Source: an uncultured Clostridia bacterium | Lineage (GTDB): Bacteria > Bacillota > Clostridia > Lachnospirales > CAG-274 | DNA: 64,000 nt | Reading direction: 5' to 3' | Assembly: GCA_947627425.1 (NCBI GenBank) | Contig: CANQVZ010000003.1 | Span: 1-64,000, forward strand | Shown here: one piece after another, positions 55,450-64,000 of the stretch | How positions within the stretch are numbered: the first letter of the stretch is position 1 | How the letters are laid out: the number at the start of each line of letters is the position of its first letter | Made by a program: the position numbers and the translations under genes | Notes under the pieces: model-generated | Databases searched by the model: none | What the model was told of the DNA's origin: nothing | Seen by the model: the letters and a program-made list of their open reading frames with translations, nothing else

Positions 55450-56586
55450 ATGGTAAATCTGTTGATAGCAGGCTATCACGGCTTTGGGAACTGCGGTGAC
55501 GAGGCTATATTAAAGGCGATGACCTCCAACATAAAGGAGTATGCGCCAGATGTAGAGATCACCGCCCTCAGTCACAAGCCCGAATTTACTAAAACCGAAT
55601 ACGGCATAAGATCTGTTCAGCGTTTCAATGTGTTTCAGGTCATATCCGCCATAAAACGCAGCGATATCATACTGAGCGGCGGCGGAACACTTTTGCAGAA
55701 CAGCACCAGCACGCGCTCGCTCCTCTATTATCTGAGCATCATAAAGCTTGCCAAGCTTTTCAGAAAGAGGGTCATGCTCTATGCCAACGGCATAGGTCCC
55801 GTCACGGGCAGGTTCAATCAAAGCGTAGTGCGCGCTGTCATAAACACCGTGGATGTCATAACCTTGAGGGAAAAGCTCTCCGAGGCGGATCTCAGGAGCC
55901 TTGATGTGAGCAATCCCAATGTTACGGTGACTGCCGACGCCGCCTTCAAGCTGAAGAGTGTGGACAAGCAGAGAGCCGAACAGATACTCAAAAACGAGGG
56001 CTTTATAGAGAGAGGCAAGCCCAGAGTGGGAGTTTCCGTGAGGTCATGGCATAAGGCGAAGTACGGCGACGACTATATTTCAAAGCTTGCCAGAGCCTTT
56101 GACAACATCGCCGATACGGGCAAGGAGATAATTTTCCTGCCCATGCAGTTTCCAAGTGACATTGCCATATCAAAGAGAGTGTCGTCCATGATGAAAAACA
56201 AGTCCTATATACTGCAAAACCGCTACACTCCGGGCGAAATGCTGGGTGTTGTGGGCAGTGTTGACGCAATGGTGAGCATGAGGCTCCACACTCTCATATT
56301 TGCCGCCGTCAAGAACATACCCATGGTAGGCATAATATACGACCCCAAGATAGAATATTATCTCAAGGAGCTGGATATGCCGGAGGGCGGAGATGTGCGC
56401 AAGGAAAAGCTCGACAGCGACAGGATATCGGGCATAACGCTTGATATATTTGAAAATATGGATAAATATAAGTCCTTACTCAAGGCAAAGGCTGACATAA
56501 TGATGGAAAAGGCGGACGAAAACGATGCCCTGCTCATGCAGCAGCTGGACATCATAAGAAAAGAAAAGGAGAGGAAAAGAAAATGA
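55450..56586 (+). CDS. csaB: Polysaccharide pyruvyl transferase CsaB
   Basis: IAGYHGFGNCGDEAILKAM...SGGGTLLQNSTSTRSLLYYLSIIKLAKLFRKRVMLYANGIGPV...MRLHTLIFAAVKNIPMVGIIYDPK. Confidence 0.92.
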   Translation: MVNLLIAGYHGFGNCGDEAILKAMTSNIKEYAPDVEITALSHKPEFTKTEYGIRSVQRFNVFQVISAIKRSDIILSGGGTLLQNSTSTRSLLYYLSIIKLAKLFRKRVMLYANGIGPVTGRFNQSVVRAVINTVDVITLREKLSEADLRSLDVSNPNVTVTADAAFKLKSVDKQRAEQILKNEGFIERGKPRVGVSVRSWHKAKYGDDYISKLARAFDNIADTGKEIIFLPMQFPSDIAISKRVSSMMKNKSYILQNRYTPGEMLGVVGSVDAMVSMRLHTLIFAAVKNIPMVGIIYDPKIEYYLKELDMPEGGDVRKEKLDSDRISGITLDIFENMDKYKSLLKAKADIMMEKADENDALLMQQLDIIRKEKERKRK

Positions 56587-57029
56587 AAAGATGGTTAGTA
56601 GGGTTTTTAAGCGTGATAGCAAGCGTAACAATGGTGATGGGCAGCGTGTATGCCGCAGACGCAGGCTCCGAGGCAGACCCGCTTGTGTCAAAGAGCTATG
56701 TTGACGACAAGATAGAGCAGGTGCTCGCAAAGATAGGTCAGGGCTCGGGCGGCACGGCTGCGGGCGCAGCCTTCACTCCCGTCAATGTTGCCGTGGGCAA
56801 GACCATAATAGGCGGAGAAGGCACCGAGATAATATTGAGAGCAGGCAAGGCGGGCGTTGTTGTGAGCGGCAGCGAGGGCATATCCGATGTCACAACGGGT
56901 CAGACTCTCTACAACGGACACAGCGCCGCGCTCAATCATCTCAACATAATATCCAGAGCCGACGGCAGAGGCTTTAAGGTGACCGAAGCGGCATGGTTCC
57001 TTGTAAAGGGCAGCTACACCGTTAAGTAA
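56583..57029 (+). CDS. Hypothetical secreted protein in polysaccharide cluster
   Basis: Signal peptide; DPLVSKSYVDDKIEQVLAKIG; 4-nt overlap with csaB. Confidence 0.7.
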   Translation: MKRWLVGFLSVIASVTMVMGSVYAADAGSEADPLVSKSYVDDKIEQVLAKIGQGSGGTAAGAAFTPVNVAVGKTIIGGEGTEIILRAGKAGVVVSGSEGISDVTTGQTLYNGHSAALNHLNIISRADGRGFKVTEAAWFLVKGSYTVK

Positions 57030-57048
57030 AAATAAGACGAGGTATTTT

Positions 57049-57780
57049 ATGAGTATATGCAGAATTCTGGGAGTACCCTTTTCAAACATAAGCCCCGATG
57101 AGGCGATAGACAAGGTGATATCCTGTCTTGACGGCAGGGGCAAGTCCATGATATTCACTCCCAATCCCGAAATGGTGATGGAAGCCAGAAAAAACAAGGA
57201 ATTTATGGAGATCCTCAACTCGAGCACAATGAATGTGCCCGACGGCATAGGCATAGTTTATGCCTCAAGGCTCACCTCCTCGCCCATAAAGGAGAGGGTA
57301 GCGGGCTACGATATGCTTTTGGGCGTATTCGAGCGCATAAAGGACACAGACAAGACCGTTTATTTCTTCGGCTCTGCTCCCGGCATTGCCGACAGAGCCA
57401 AAAAAGCCATAGAGGAGCGTTTCGAGGGCATAAAAATAGTGGGCACGGCAAACGGATATTTTGACGCCGAGAGGGAAAAGGAAATAATTGCGGAAATAAA
57501 TTCCCTCAAGCCCGACCTTTTGCTTGTGGGTATAGGCTTTCCCAAGCAGGAAAAATGGATATATAACAACATCAAAAGGCTGAATGTAAGAGTTGCCGTA
57601 GGCGTGGGCGGAAGTTTTGATGGCTGGTGCGGAAATGTGCCGAGAGCGCCGAAATTTTTCATAAAGCACAATATGGAGTGGTTCTATAGGCTCATCAAGC
57701 AGCCCTCCAGAATAGGGCGTATGATGCAGCTGCCCCTCTTTATGCTCGTTGTTATACGCAGCAGGATATTCGGCAGATAA
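57049..57780 (+). CDS. WecG/TagA/CpsF family glycosyltransferase
   Basis: TPNPEMVMEARKNKEFMEILNSSTMNVPDGIGIVYASR...FFGSAPGIADRAKKAI...VGIGFPKQEKWI...VAVGVGGSFDGWCGNVPRAPKFF. Confidence 0.93.
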   Translation: MSICRILGVPFSNISPDEAIDKVISCLDGRGKSMIFTPNPEMVMEARKNKEFMEILNSSTMNVPDGIGIVYASRLTSSPIKERVAGYDMLLGVFERIKDTDKTVYFFGSAPGIADRAKKAIEERFEGIKIVGTANGYFDAEREKEIIAEINSLKPDLLLVGIGFPKQEKWIYNNIKRLNVRVAVGVGGSFDGWCGNVPRAPKFFIKHNMEWFYRLIKQPSRIGRMMQLPLFMLVVIRSRIFGR

Positions 57781-57814
57781 AACGAGAGCCTTTGATATTG
57801 AAAATAAATCAAAA

Positions 57815-57845
57815 AAAACAGGACGACATCGTCCTGTTTTTTGTA
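57815..57845. terminator. Bidirectional terminator
   Basis: AAAAACAGGACGACATCGTCCTGTTTTTT. Confidence 0.85.
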
Positions 57846-57846
57846 G

Positions 57847-58611
57847 TTATTTTATACCGTATATCCTGCGGTACACATTTTTTCTTTTATCCTCAAGCAC
57901 GGGGAATTTTTCCCTATATTTTTTTACATCGTTTTCTAAATCTACGGTCATTGCGCCCTCTTTATTCCCTGCCGAAGCGAGTATATTTCCGTCGGGGTCA
58001 ATGAGAGCGCTGCCGCCCTCATATCGTATGCCCCCTATATCGCCCGTACAGTTTATGCCCATCACATAGCATCTGTTTTCTATTGCCCGCGCCTTCAGAA
58101 GCGTGCTCCAGTGCGCCTGCCTTGCCTCGGGCCAGTTGGCAGGCAATATTATTATATCCGCCTCGTATGCCCTGAAAATTTCGGGGAAGCGGAGGTCATA
58201 GCATATGGCAGGCAGAAATTTAAAGCCCATAAATTCAAAGGGCGAAAGCTTATCTCCGCCCTTGAAATATTTATTCTCCCCGCCGTAGCTGAAGGGGTGT
58301 ATCTTTACATAGTCCGAAAGCACCTCGCCGCCGTCTGTTACGGTGTAGTGATTTTCAGCCTTTTCTCCGTCCTTGAATACCCAACCGAAGCCCACGGCTT
58401 TGCCGTATTTCTTGGAAAGCGTGTTCATTTTGTGCAGGGTATATCCGTCGTTTTCGCCCGTAAGCTCGGTGTTCATGGAAAAGCCCGTAAAGCTCATCTC
58501 GGGAAACAGCAGTATATCCGCAGAGCTTTCGGCGATGAGCCTCTCGGCATTTGAAATATTTTCGCTTTTGTTTTCCCACACAATTTTTGTCTGGCAGATA
58601 TCAACGCGCAT
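57847..58611 (-). CDS. Carbon-nitrogen hydrolase (nitrilase/omega-amidase-like)
   Basis: LFPEMSFTGFSMN; FLPAICYDLRFPEIFRAYEADIIILPANWPEARQAHWSTLLKARAIENRCYVMGINCTG. Confidence 0.92.
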   Translation of the reverse strand: MRVDICQTKIVWENKSENISNAERLIAESSADILLFPEMSFTGFSMNTELTGENDGYTLHKMNTLSKKYGKAVGFGWVFKDGEKAENHYTVTDGGEVLSDYVKIHPFSYGGENKYFKGGDKLSPFEFMGFKFLPAICYDLRFPEIFRAYEADIIILPANWPEARQAHWSTLLKARAIENRCYVMGINCTGDIGGIRYEGGSALIDPDGNILASAGNKEGAMTVDLENDVKKYREKFPVLEDKRKNVYRRIYGIK

Positions 58612-58628
58612 AGCGCCACTTCCTTAAT

Positions 58629-60719
58629 TTATTCGGCAGTATACGCAAGTATACAGCTTCCCTGCGCCCTGCACTTGACCTTCAGACAGCCGTCCTTTAC
58701 GGAATAATGCTGTTTCTGCGTGTCCCAGTCGCCCTCGCCGGATTGCAGTATCCTTGTGAACACGGTGCCGTTTTTCACCTCCGTGCGCCATGCGGGCACG
58801 GTTATTTCCTGCGATGTGTCGTTGTTGTTTATTATAACTATTATTTTCTCCTTGTCCGTCCACCTGCCGTAGCACATTATGCCGTAACCCATGTAGAGAT
58901 AGTCGAGCGAGCCGAATGAAAGTGCTCTGTATTTCTTGTGTATGGCTATCAGCTTTTTGTAGTACCTTATGAGGTCCTTGTCCTCTCTGCCCCAAGGATA
59001 GGGACGGCGGCAGTCCGGGTCTGTCCAGCCCGTAAGTCCCGCTTCGTCGCCGTAGTATATCGTGGGCGCGCCTATCCATGTCATCTGGAAGGTGATGGCT
59101 TCGCGCATTATGTCCTTGTTTATGCCCGTGTCCGCCTCCTCGCTTCCCATGGTGTGGAGCCTGCCCATTTTTTTGTTTGTCCTTGTGAGGAATCTTGAAT
59201 GGTCGTGATTTGAGAGCTCGTTCATGGCTACGGAAAGGCTCTCGTAGCTGAAGCGCGACATAAAGTAGCGCATACTGCTCTCAAAGTCCGCAGAGTTATT
59301 GAATTTATCCCAAGCGCACTGCTCGCTGTGCTTTTCCATGCCCGTCAGAAACCATGTGATGGGCTCCATAAAGGCGTCGTAGTTCATGACCGTGTCCCAC
59401 TGGTCGCCTCCGAGCCAGTCCTTCGGGTCGCCGTAGTGCTCGGCAAGTATTATGGCGTCGGGGTTTGCCTCCTTCACAGCCTTTCTGAAGTCGCGCCAGA
59501 ACTGCATATTGTATTCCTTGCTCGTGCAGAGGTCGGCAGCCACATCAAGCCTCCAGCCGTCTGCGTTGTAGGGAGGCGACACCCACTTTTTGCCTATACC
59601 TATTATATAGTCGTAGAGCTCCTTGGAGCCTTCAAAGTTCAGCTTGGGATGGTTTGCGTGTCCCCACCAGCCGTCGTAGTTCTCGTTGCCGGGCCAGTGT
59701 CCGCCGTGCCAGCTAAAAAAGTCGTGATAGGGACTGCTCTCGCTCATGAACGCACCATCGGGATAGCCGTTTCTCTTGTAAAAGCCCTCTCTGTCGAGCC
59801 ATTTGTTGAAGGCTCCGCAGTGGTTGAAAACGCCGTCCAATATGACCCTTATGCCGTTTTTGTGCGCAAGGGCTATGAGCTCCGCCATAAGCGCGTTGCT
59901 TGCCTCAAGGTTCTCCTTGTCGGTAGTCCTTATCATATACATGGTAGCCTCGGCATTGTCCTTTTTGCCGTCCTCAAGAGGCTTTCCGCCATCGTTTATT
60001 ATAACTCCGTAGTGAGGATCCACGCTGTCGTAGTCCTGTGTGTCGTACTTGTGGTTGCTGGGCGATACGAATATGGGATTGAAATATATTACCTCCACGC
60101 CAAGATCTCTGAGGTATTCCATTTTGTCCATTACGCCCTTGAGATCTCCGCCGTAGAAATTACACACATCCAGATTTTCAACGGGAGCATCCCAGTCCTT
60201 TACAGCCTTTGCCGTCACGCCGAGATAGGCGTATTCGTTGTCTACCACATCGTTTGTTTTGTCGCCGTTGTAAAAGCGGTCTACATATATCTGATACATA
60301 ACGGCGCCCTTTGCCCAGTCGGGCGTCTTAAAATCGGGTATGACTATAAAGTTGAAGTCGGGGTTGAGATTTTTCACAAGCCCCTGCTTATTGTAATAGT
60401 ACACTCTTTGGCTGTTTTTAAGCTCAAAATAATATTCCGCCCTGTTCTCTCCGCACTTGAGGGTATAGCTGTAGTAGTCGAACCTATCGTCGCTCTCCTC
60501 CACCCGCATGAGATATTTTTCTCCGTCATAGCAGAGATGCACGGTGTCTATGTTGTCCTTGGCGGTCCTTATCCTAATGGAAAATTTCTCGCCCGCATCG
60601 GGAGAAACAGGTCGTCTGTAGTTCTCGCTCTCATCGGAAAAAACAGCGTCTATATTTACATATACAAAATTCATCTTTGCCAGAAGCAATATTCGCTCTA
60701 TATAAGTGTACTTATCCAT
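58629..60719 (-). CDS. GH13 alpha-amylase family (neopullulanase/cyclomaltodextrinase-like)
   Basis: NGIRVILDGVFNHCG, ADGWRLDVAADL, AIILAEHYGDP, NELSNHDHSRFL; N-terminal Ig-like domain. Start chosen at 60719 behind AAAGAGGT. Confidence 0.93.
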   Translation of the reverse strand: MDKYTYIERILLLAKMNFVYVNIDAVFSDESENYRRPVSPDAGEKFSIRIRTAKDNIDTVHLCYDGEKYLMRVEESDDRFDYYSYTLKCGENRAEYYFELKNSQRVYYYNKQGLVKNLNPDFNFIVIPDFKTPDWAKGAVMYQIYVDRFYNGDKTNDVVDNEYAYLGVTAKAVKDWDAPVENLDVCNFYGGDLKGVMDKMEYLRDLGVEVIYFNPIFVSPSNHKYDTQDYDSVDPHYGVIINDGGKPLEDGKKDNAEATMYMIRTTDKENLEASNALMAELIALAHKNGIRVILDGVFNHCGAFNKWLDREGFYKRNGYPDGAFMSESSPYHDFFSWHGGHWPGNENYDGWWGHANHPKLNFEGSKELYDYIIGIGKKWVSPPYNADGWRLDVAADLCTSKEYNMQFWRDFRKAVKEANPDAIILAEHYGDPKDWLGGDQWDTVMNYDAFMEPITWFLTGMEKHSEQCAWDKFNNSADFESSMRYFMSRFSYESLSVAMNELSNHDHSRFLTRTNKKMGRLHTMGSEEADTGINKDIMREAITFQMTWIGAPTIYYGDEAGLTGWTDPDCRRPYPWGREDKDLIRYYKKLIAIHKKYRALSFGSLDYLYMGYGIMCYGRWTDKEKIIVIINNNDTSQEITVPAWRTEVKNGTVFTRILQSGEGDWDTQKQHYSVKDGCLKVKCRAQGSCILAYTAE

Positions 60720-60853
60720 ATAAATTACCTCTTTAACGCCTTTAAATGTAGTCATATCTTAATTTTAAATTTAAAATGCCCCGTTGTCAACATTTATTCA
60801 CATTATAAAGGTGTTATAAAATAAAACTTTGTGTAAAGCTTATTTCCTTTTTA

Positions 60854-62077
60854 TTACTTTACTATCTTTCCCGAAGCCACATCCACATTGAAGGTCTCTG
60901 TCTTGCTTTCCTCCGTGGGAGCCTCTGCGCCGTTTTCGTAGCGAGTTTCGCTGTAGGTGTTTGTAACGGTCGCAATGTCGCCCTCAAAGCTCACGTCACA
61001 TAAGCAGGCGTAGATATAGGGCACCTCAAAGAGCTTCTGAGGCGGATTGTTGTAGTATTTCTCGGCATCGGCATTGTATTTTTCTATAAAATCTCTGCCC
61101 GCTTGCTTGGCGTCCTCCTCAAGCTTTTTGTTTATGTCGGCGTTCTGCTCGCCCTCAAACTCGGGATACTGCACAATTATATTTATATAAGGCGTTCCGT
61201 CCTTAGCGGTCTTGTTCTCGCCGTATTCCTTTATTGTATAATTATGCACTGACTTAGCCTCGGCTTCTTCAAGCGCCTTGCCCGTCTTATTGTATTGTTC
61301 CAGCTTGTCGCTGTCAATATGCGCGCCAAATATGACTACATAGTTTATTTCGTCCTCCAATGCTCCGCTTGAAGCCGTGTATTTAACTGTGAGTATGCCT
61401 GCCTCGCAGGAGGTCTCGCAGGTCATGGCATCGTTTTCATTCGATGCCTCGGCAAGCGAAAGGGCTGCCTGCTCTGCGTCCGACTTCATGAGCTTGTTGA
61501 GCTTTTCGCGCGCCGTAAAGGGCACCTTGTCCGATATAACGGGATAAGAATAGCTTACGGAAACACTGTTTTCGCTGTTTTCTGCAGAAGCGTCGGCAAA
61601 TGTTATGTCGAGCTCCTCGGGAACTTCGTTGTCATATACCGTGGGCGGAGTTATGCTCACCTTTTTGTCGGCTGCGTCCCATTCCACATCTGCACCGAGC
61701 ACCTCGGAGAGCACCCTTAAGGGCACCATTGTTCTGCCATTTATTATCTGCGCGGGCACATCGTTTTCAACAGTCGAAAGATCGCCTATGGCGACTGTTT
61801 TTGAGCCTATCTCTATGTCACACACTATGCCTCCGAGGCTTGCCTCGCAGAGCTTTATATCCTCGAACCATTTTACATCTGCGCCCATCTTTTCAAACAC
61901 GGCGCGGAAGGGCACAAGCGTCCTGCCCTCGATTATAACGGGAGCCTGGTCGCCCGTAAAGTCTATCTTTTCGCCGTTCACCTCAACGCTCACTCCGTCA
62001 TCCGCATAAGCGGGAGCGCACAAAAGCGCCGAAAAAGCAAGAGCCGAAGCCAGCAGTAAAGCATTTAATTTTTTCAT
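60854..62077 (-). CDS. Stalk-domain (copper amine oxidase N-like) protein with DUF4163/DUF3298-like C-terminus
   Basis: VEVNGEKIDFTGDQAPVIIEGRTLVPFRAVFEKMGADVKW repeated; C-terminal VSVSYSYPVISDKVPFTAREKLNKLM. Confidence 0.8.
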   Translation of the reverse strand: MKKLNALLLASALAFSALLCAPAYADDGVSVEVNGEKIDFTGDQAPVIIEGRTLVPFRAVFEKMGADVKWFEDIKLCEASLGGIVCDIEIGSKTVAIGDLSTVENDVPAQIINGRTMVPLRVLSEVLGADVEWDAADKKVSITPPTVYDNEVPEELDITFADASAENSENSVSVSYSYPVISDKVPFTAREKLNKLMKSDAEQAALSLAEASNENDAMTCETSCEAGILTVKYTASSGALEDEINYVVIFGAHIDSDKLEQYNKTGKALEEAEAKSVHNYTIKEYGENKTAKDGTPYINIIVQYPEFEGEQNADINKKLEEDAKQAGRDFIEKYNADAEKYYNNPPQKLFEVPYIYACLCDVSFEGDIATVTNTYSETRYENGAEAPTEESKTETFNVDVASGKIVK

Positions 62078-62278
62078 TGTAATGTCCTCCTTTGAATAGT
62101 ATTTAATATTTTAATTATAACATAAAAAAAACTCTTTCGTCAATATAAGTTAATATCTTACACAATTATATCGATGTGTTTTCGTGAAGTATACCGCTTG
62201 ACGAAGCAGACAAAATCTGTTAGCATTATAATATATAGTATTGTTGTATCTGTCAGACGGACAGGGGGGTAAGATCCA

Positions 62279-63952
62279 ATGGTAATAAGCTGTAAAAATA
62301 TAAAAATCACGGCGATTTTTTTAATAATTGCGCTTATCATGCCCTTTGGAACACGTGCTTTTGCCGATACACAAAGTACGCAGTATGCCTATACCGGTTT
62401 TTCGGGTATCTATCAGCAAATATGCGTAGGCGAAAAAGTTGTTTGCCGGGACGGCGATAATTTCCTGCTGTCGGATATGCCCGCTTCCGAACCGAGCGCG
62501 CAATTCCTGCCGAGAGATATGGGAGACGGAAGCTATGCTTTTGAGAATCGTTCGACCGAGAAAAGAATAGCAGCCGCAGGAGCCGGCGAGGAGCTTCCGG
62601 CAACGCTCTATAATATCAGAAAATATCTGAATCCAAACCCCAACAGCTATGCAGGCTTGAATGACAACACTCAGCATTGGGTATTGGAAAAAGCCGAAGG
62701 AGATAACAAATACTGCTTAAAAAGCCTAAATAATGACCTCTACATGGGTGTTTCCGAAGATAATAAATTAATAGCCGTAGCAAGTGATAAAAAAGTGATC
62801 TTTACATTTGTACCCTTATATGATGAAAGTCCGTTATACTTGCTTTCGATAAATCCCGGTTATGAAAGGCTCAGCGATTTACAGCGTAAACGATTGGAGC
62901 GCGTTTATGAAAGCGTAGCGGGAGATGTGTTTGAACAAAGCGGGGACTATGCCGAGGGAAATAATCCCAAATCAACGCCCCGCGCAAAAATTGACGATAT
63001 TTACAGGCAAGTTTCGGAAAAGGGCAATGATCCGGACACCTGTTTTTCTAAATTAAACAGCTATATTAAGCTTGGTAACGCGTTTGTAACCATACAGCTT
63101 CAGAGTAATTTATATATCAGCAGGGAGCTGCCTTGGACCAAAGGTAATTACAGTAAGATCATATCAAACGGGAAGGACTTGCCGGAGCAGAGCAATGATG
63201 ACAGTCAAAGGTATGAATGTACTGTCGAGATCTACAATATAAATGATGAATTGGAACAAGAGATCAAAATGACAATTACGGATAACGGCCGGAAGGTAAT
63301 AACAAATGCAAGAATGTTTGCCGATATTTTTCCGCGTATTCCTTATGTTCTGCGCAAAAATATCAAATATGTATCGTGCTATAAGTCCTCCTCCGGCAAA
63401 TTTTTATCCGATCTCAATACTATACAAATTGCGTTGGCGGCAGGCTGTACCGAAGATTCAATGCTTTATTCGCTCGTTCATGAATTGGGTCATAGTATAG
63501 ACAGGGGTTATGGCAAAGGCTATCACTTCTCAAGTCACGGCGAGTGGGAAGAAGCCAGAAATCAAGACATTTTTTCGGTTTCCAATTATGCCGATGAAAA
63601 TAATCACGAAAGCTTTGCCGAATTTTGCAGATTTTATTTTTCCGCCTATACCAATAAGGACTGGGCGAGAGCATTGGAGATACTTTGCCCGAATCAATAT
63701 GAATTATTCAAGCGCGTTCGTATGGAGTATCTGGACGGATATACGCTATGGTATGACGGAGAGCCCGGCGATGTGAACGGTGACGGAGAAATAACGCTTG
63801 CCGACGCTGTTCTAACGCTCAGATTTGCCACGGGTGCAGACTTGGGCGGTGCCGAGTTTATAGAAAGCGCGGCAGATGTTTCGGGCGACGGCTCCGTGAC
63901 CGTTGATGACGCAGCCGCAATACTCAGAATAGCTATGAATGCAAGTATATAA
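62279..63952 (+). CDS. Secreted zinc metalloprotease-like protein with C-terminal dockerin
   Basis: SLVHELGHSIDRGYG (HExxH) ... NHESFAEFCRFYFSAY (downstream Glu); C-terminus GDVNGDGEITLADAVLTLRFATGADLGGAEFIESAADVSGDGSVTVDDAAAILRIAM (dockerin). Confidence 0.82.
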   Translation: MVISCKNIKITAIFLIIALIMPFGTRAFADTQSTQYAYTGFSGIYQQICVGEKVVCRDGDNFLLSDMPASEPSAQFLPRDMGDGSYAFENRSTEKRIAAAGAGEELPATLYNIRKYLNPNPNSYAGLNDNTQHWVLEKAEGDNKYCLKSLNNDLYMGVSEDNKLIAVASDKKVIFTFVPLYDESPLYLLSINPGYERLSDLQRKRLERVYESVAGDVFEQSGDYAEGNNPKSTPRAKIDDIYRQVSEKGNDPDTCFSKLNSYIKLGNAFVTIQLQSNLYISRELPWTKGNYSKIISNGKDLPEQSNDDSQRYECTVEIYNINDELEQEIKMTITDNGRKVITNARMFADIFPRIPYVLRKNIKYVSCYKSSSGKFLSDLNTIQIALAAGCTEDSMLYSLVHELGHSIDRGYGKGYHFSSHGEWEEARNQDIFSVSNYADENNHESFAEFCRFYFSAYTNKDWARALEILCPNQYELFKRVRMEYLDGYTLWYDGEPGDVNGDGEITLADAVLTLRFATGADLGGAEFIESAADVSGDGSVTVDDAAAILRIAMNASI

Positions 63953-64000
63953 GCTTACAGCCAAATCGATTTATATGAAATGCGCACTCTGTATATTTTA

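Noticed and set aside
1-64000. Prophage, integrative element or rRNA/tRNA genes
   Set aside because: No integrase, terminase, capsid, relaxase, transposase, tRNA or rRNA sequence was recognised; only the SRP RNA and riboswitch-like RNAs are supported.

Overview
The window is a roughly 64 kb chromosomal segment from an anaerobic, probably gut-derived Clostridia/Oscillospirales-like Firmicute. SpoIIP, Rrf2/NifS/NifU/MnmA and a large-type SRP RNA support this; the species is not determined. Housekeeping genes include a pyrimidine-nucleoside phosphorylase, ispD, iscR-like/nifS/nifU/mnmA, murA, prs and spoIIP. The rest is a pectin-degradation set (one PL9-like and two PL1-like lyases), a cohesin/dockerin gene group, a cell-wall polysaccharide cluster with CsaB, WecC-like and TagA-like genes, and several families of dispersed palindromic repeats. 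The strongest second-look items are: (1) a compact type-I toxin-antitoxin-like locus at about 42.71-43.24 kb, with two tandem promoter-driven small-RNA units (62-bp identical 5' parts) facing a short holin-like ORF that has its own near-consensus promoter; (2) a pyruvate formate-lyase split into a core lacking the glycyl-radical domain, a small 'GGHMN' protein and a separate GrcA-like glycyl-radical module, all in one apparent operon; (3) a cohesin/dockerin locus containing a pectate lyase that carries both cohesin and dockerin, a ScaC-like mini-adaptor, a lone cohesin-like protein and an unannotated 45-aa ORF; (4) a yybP-ykoY (Mn2+)-type riboswitch upstream of a CaCA antiporter; (5) an overlapping small-ORF/GNAT pair resembling a TA module; (6) mosaic repeat families. 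All family calls come from reading the sequence by eye; no database search was run.
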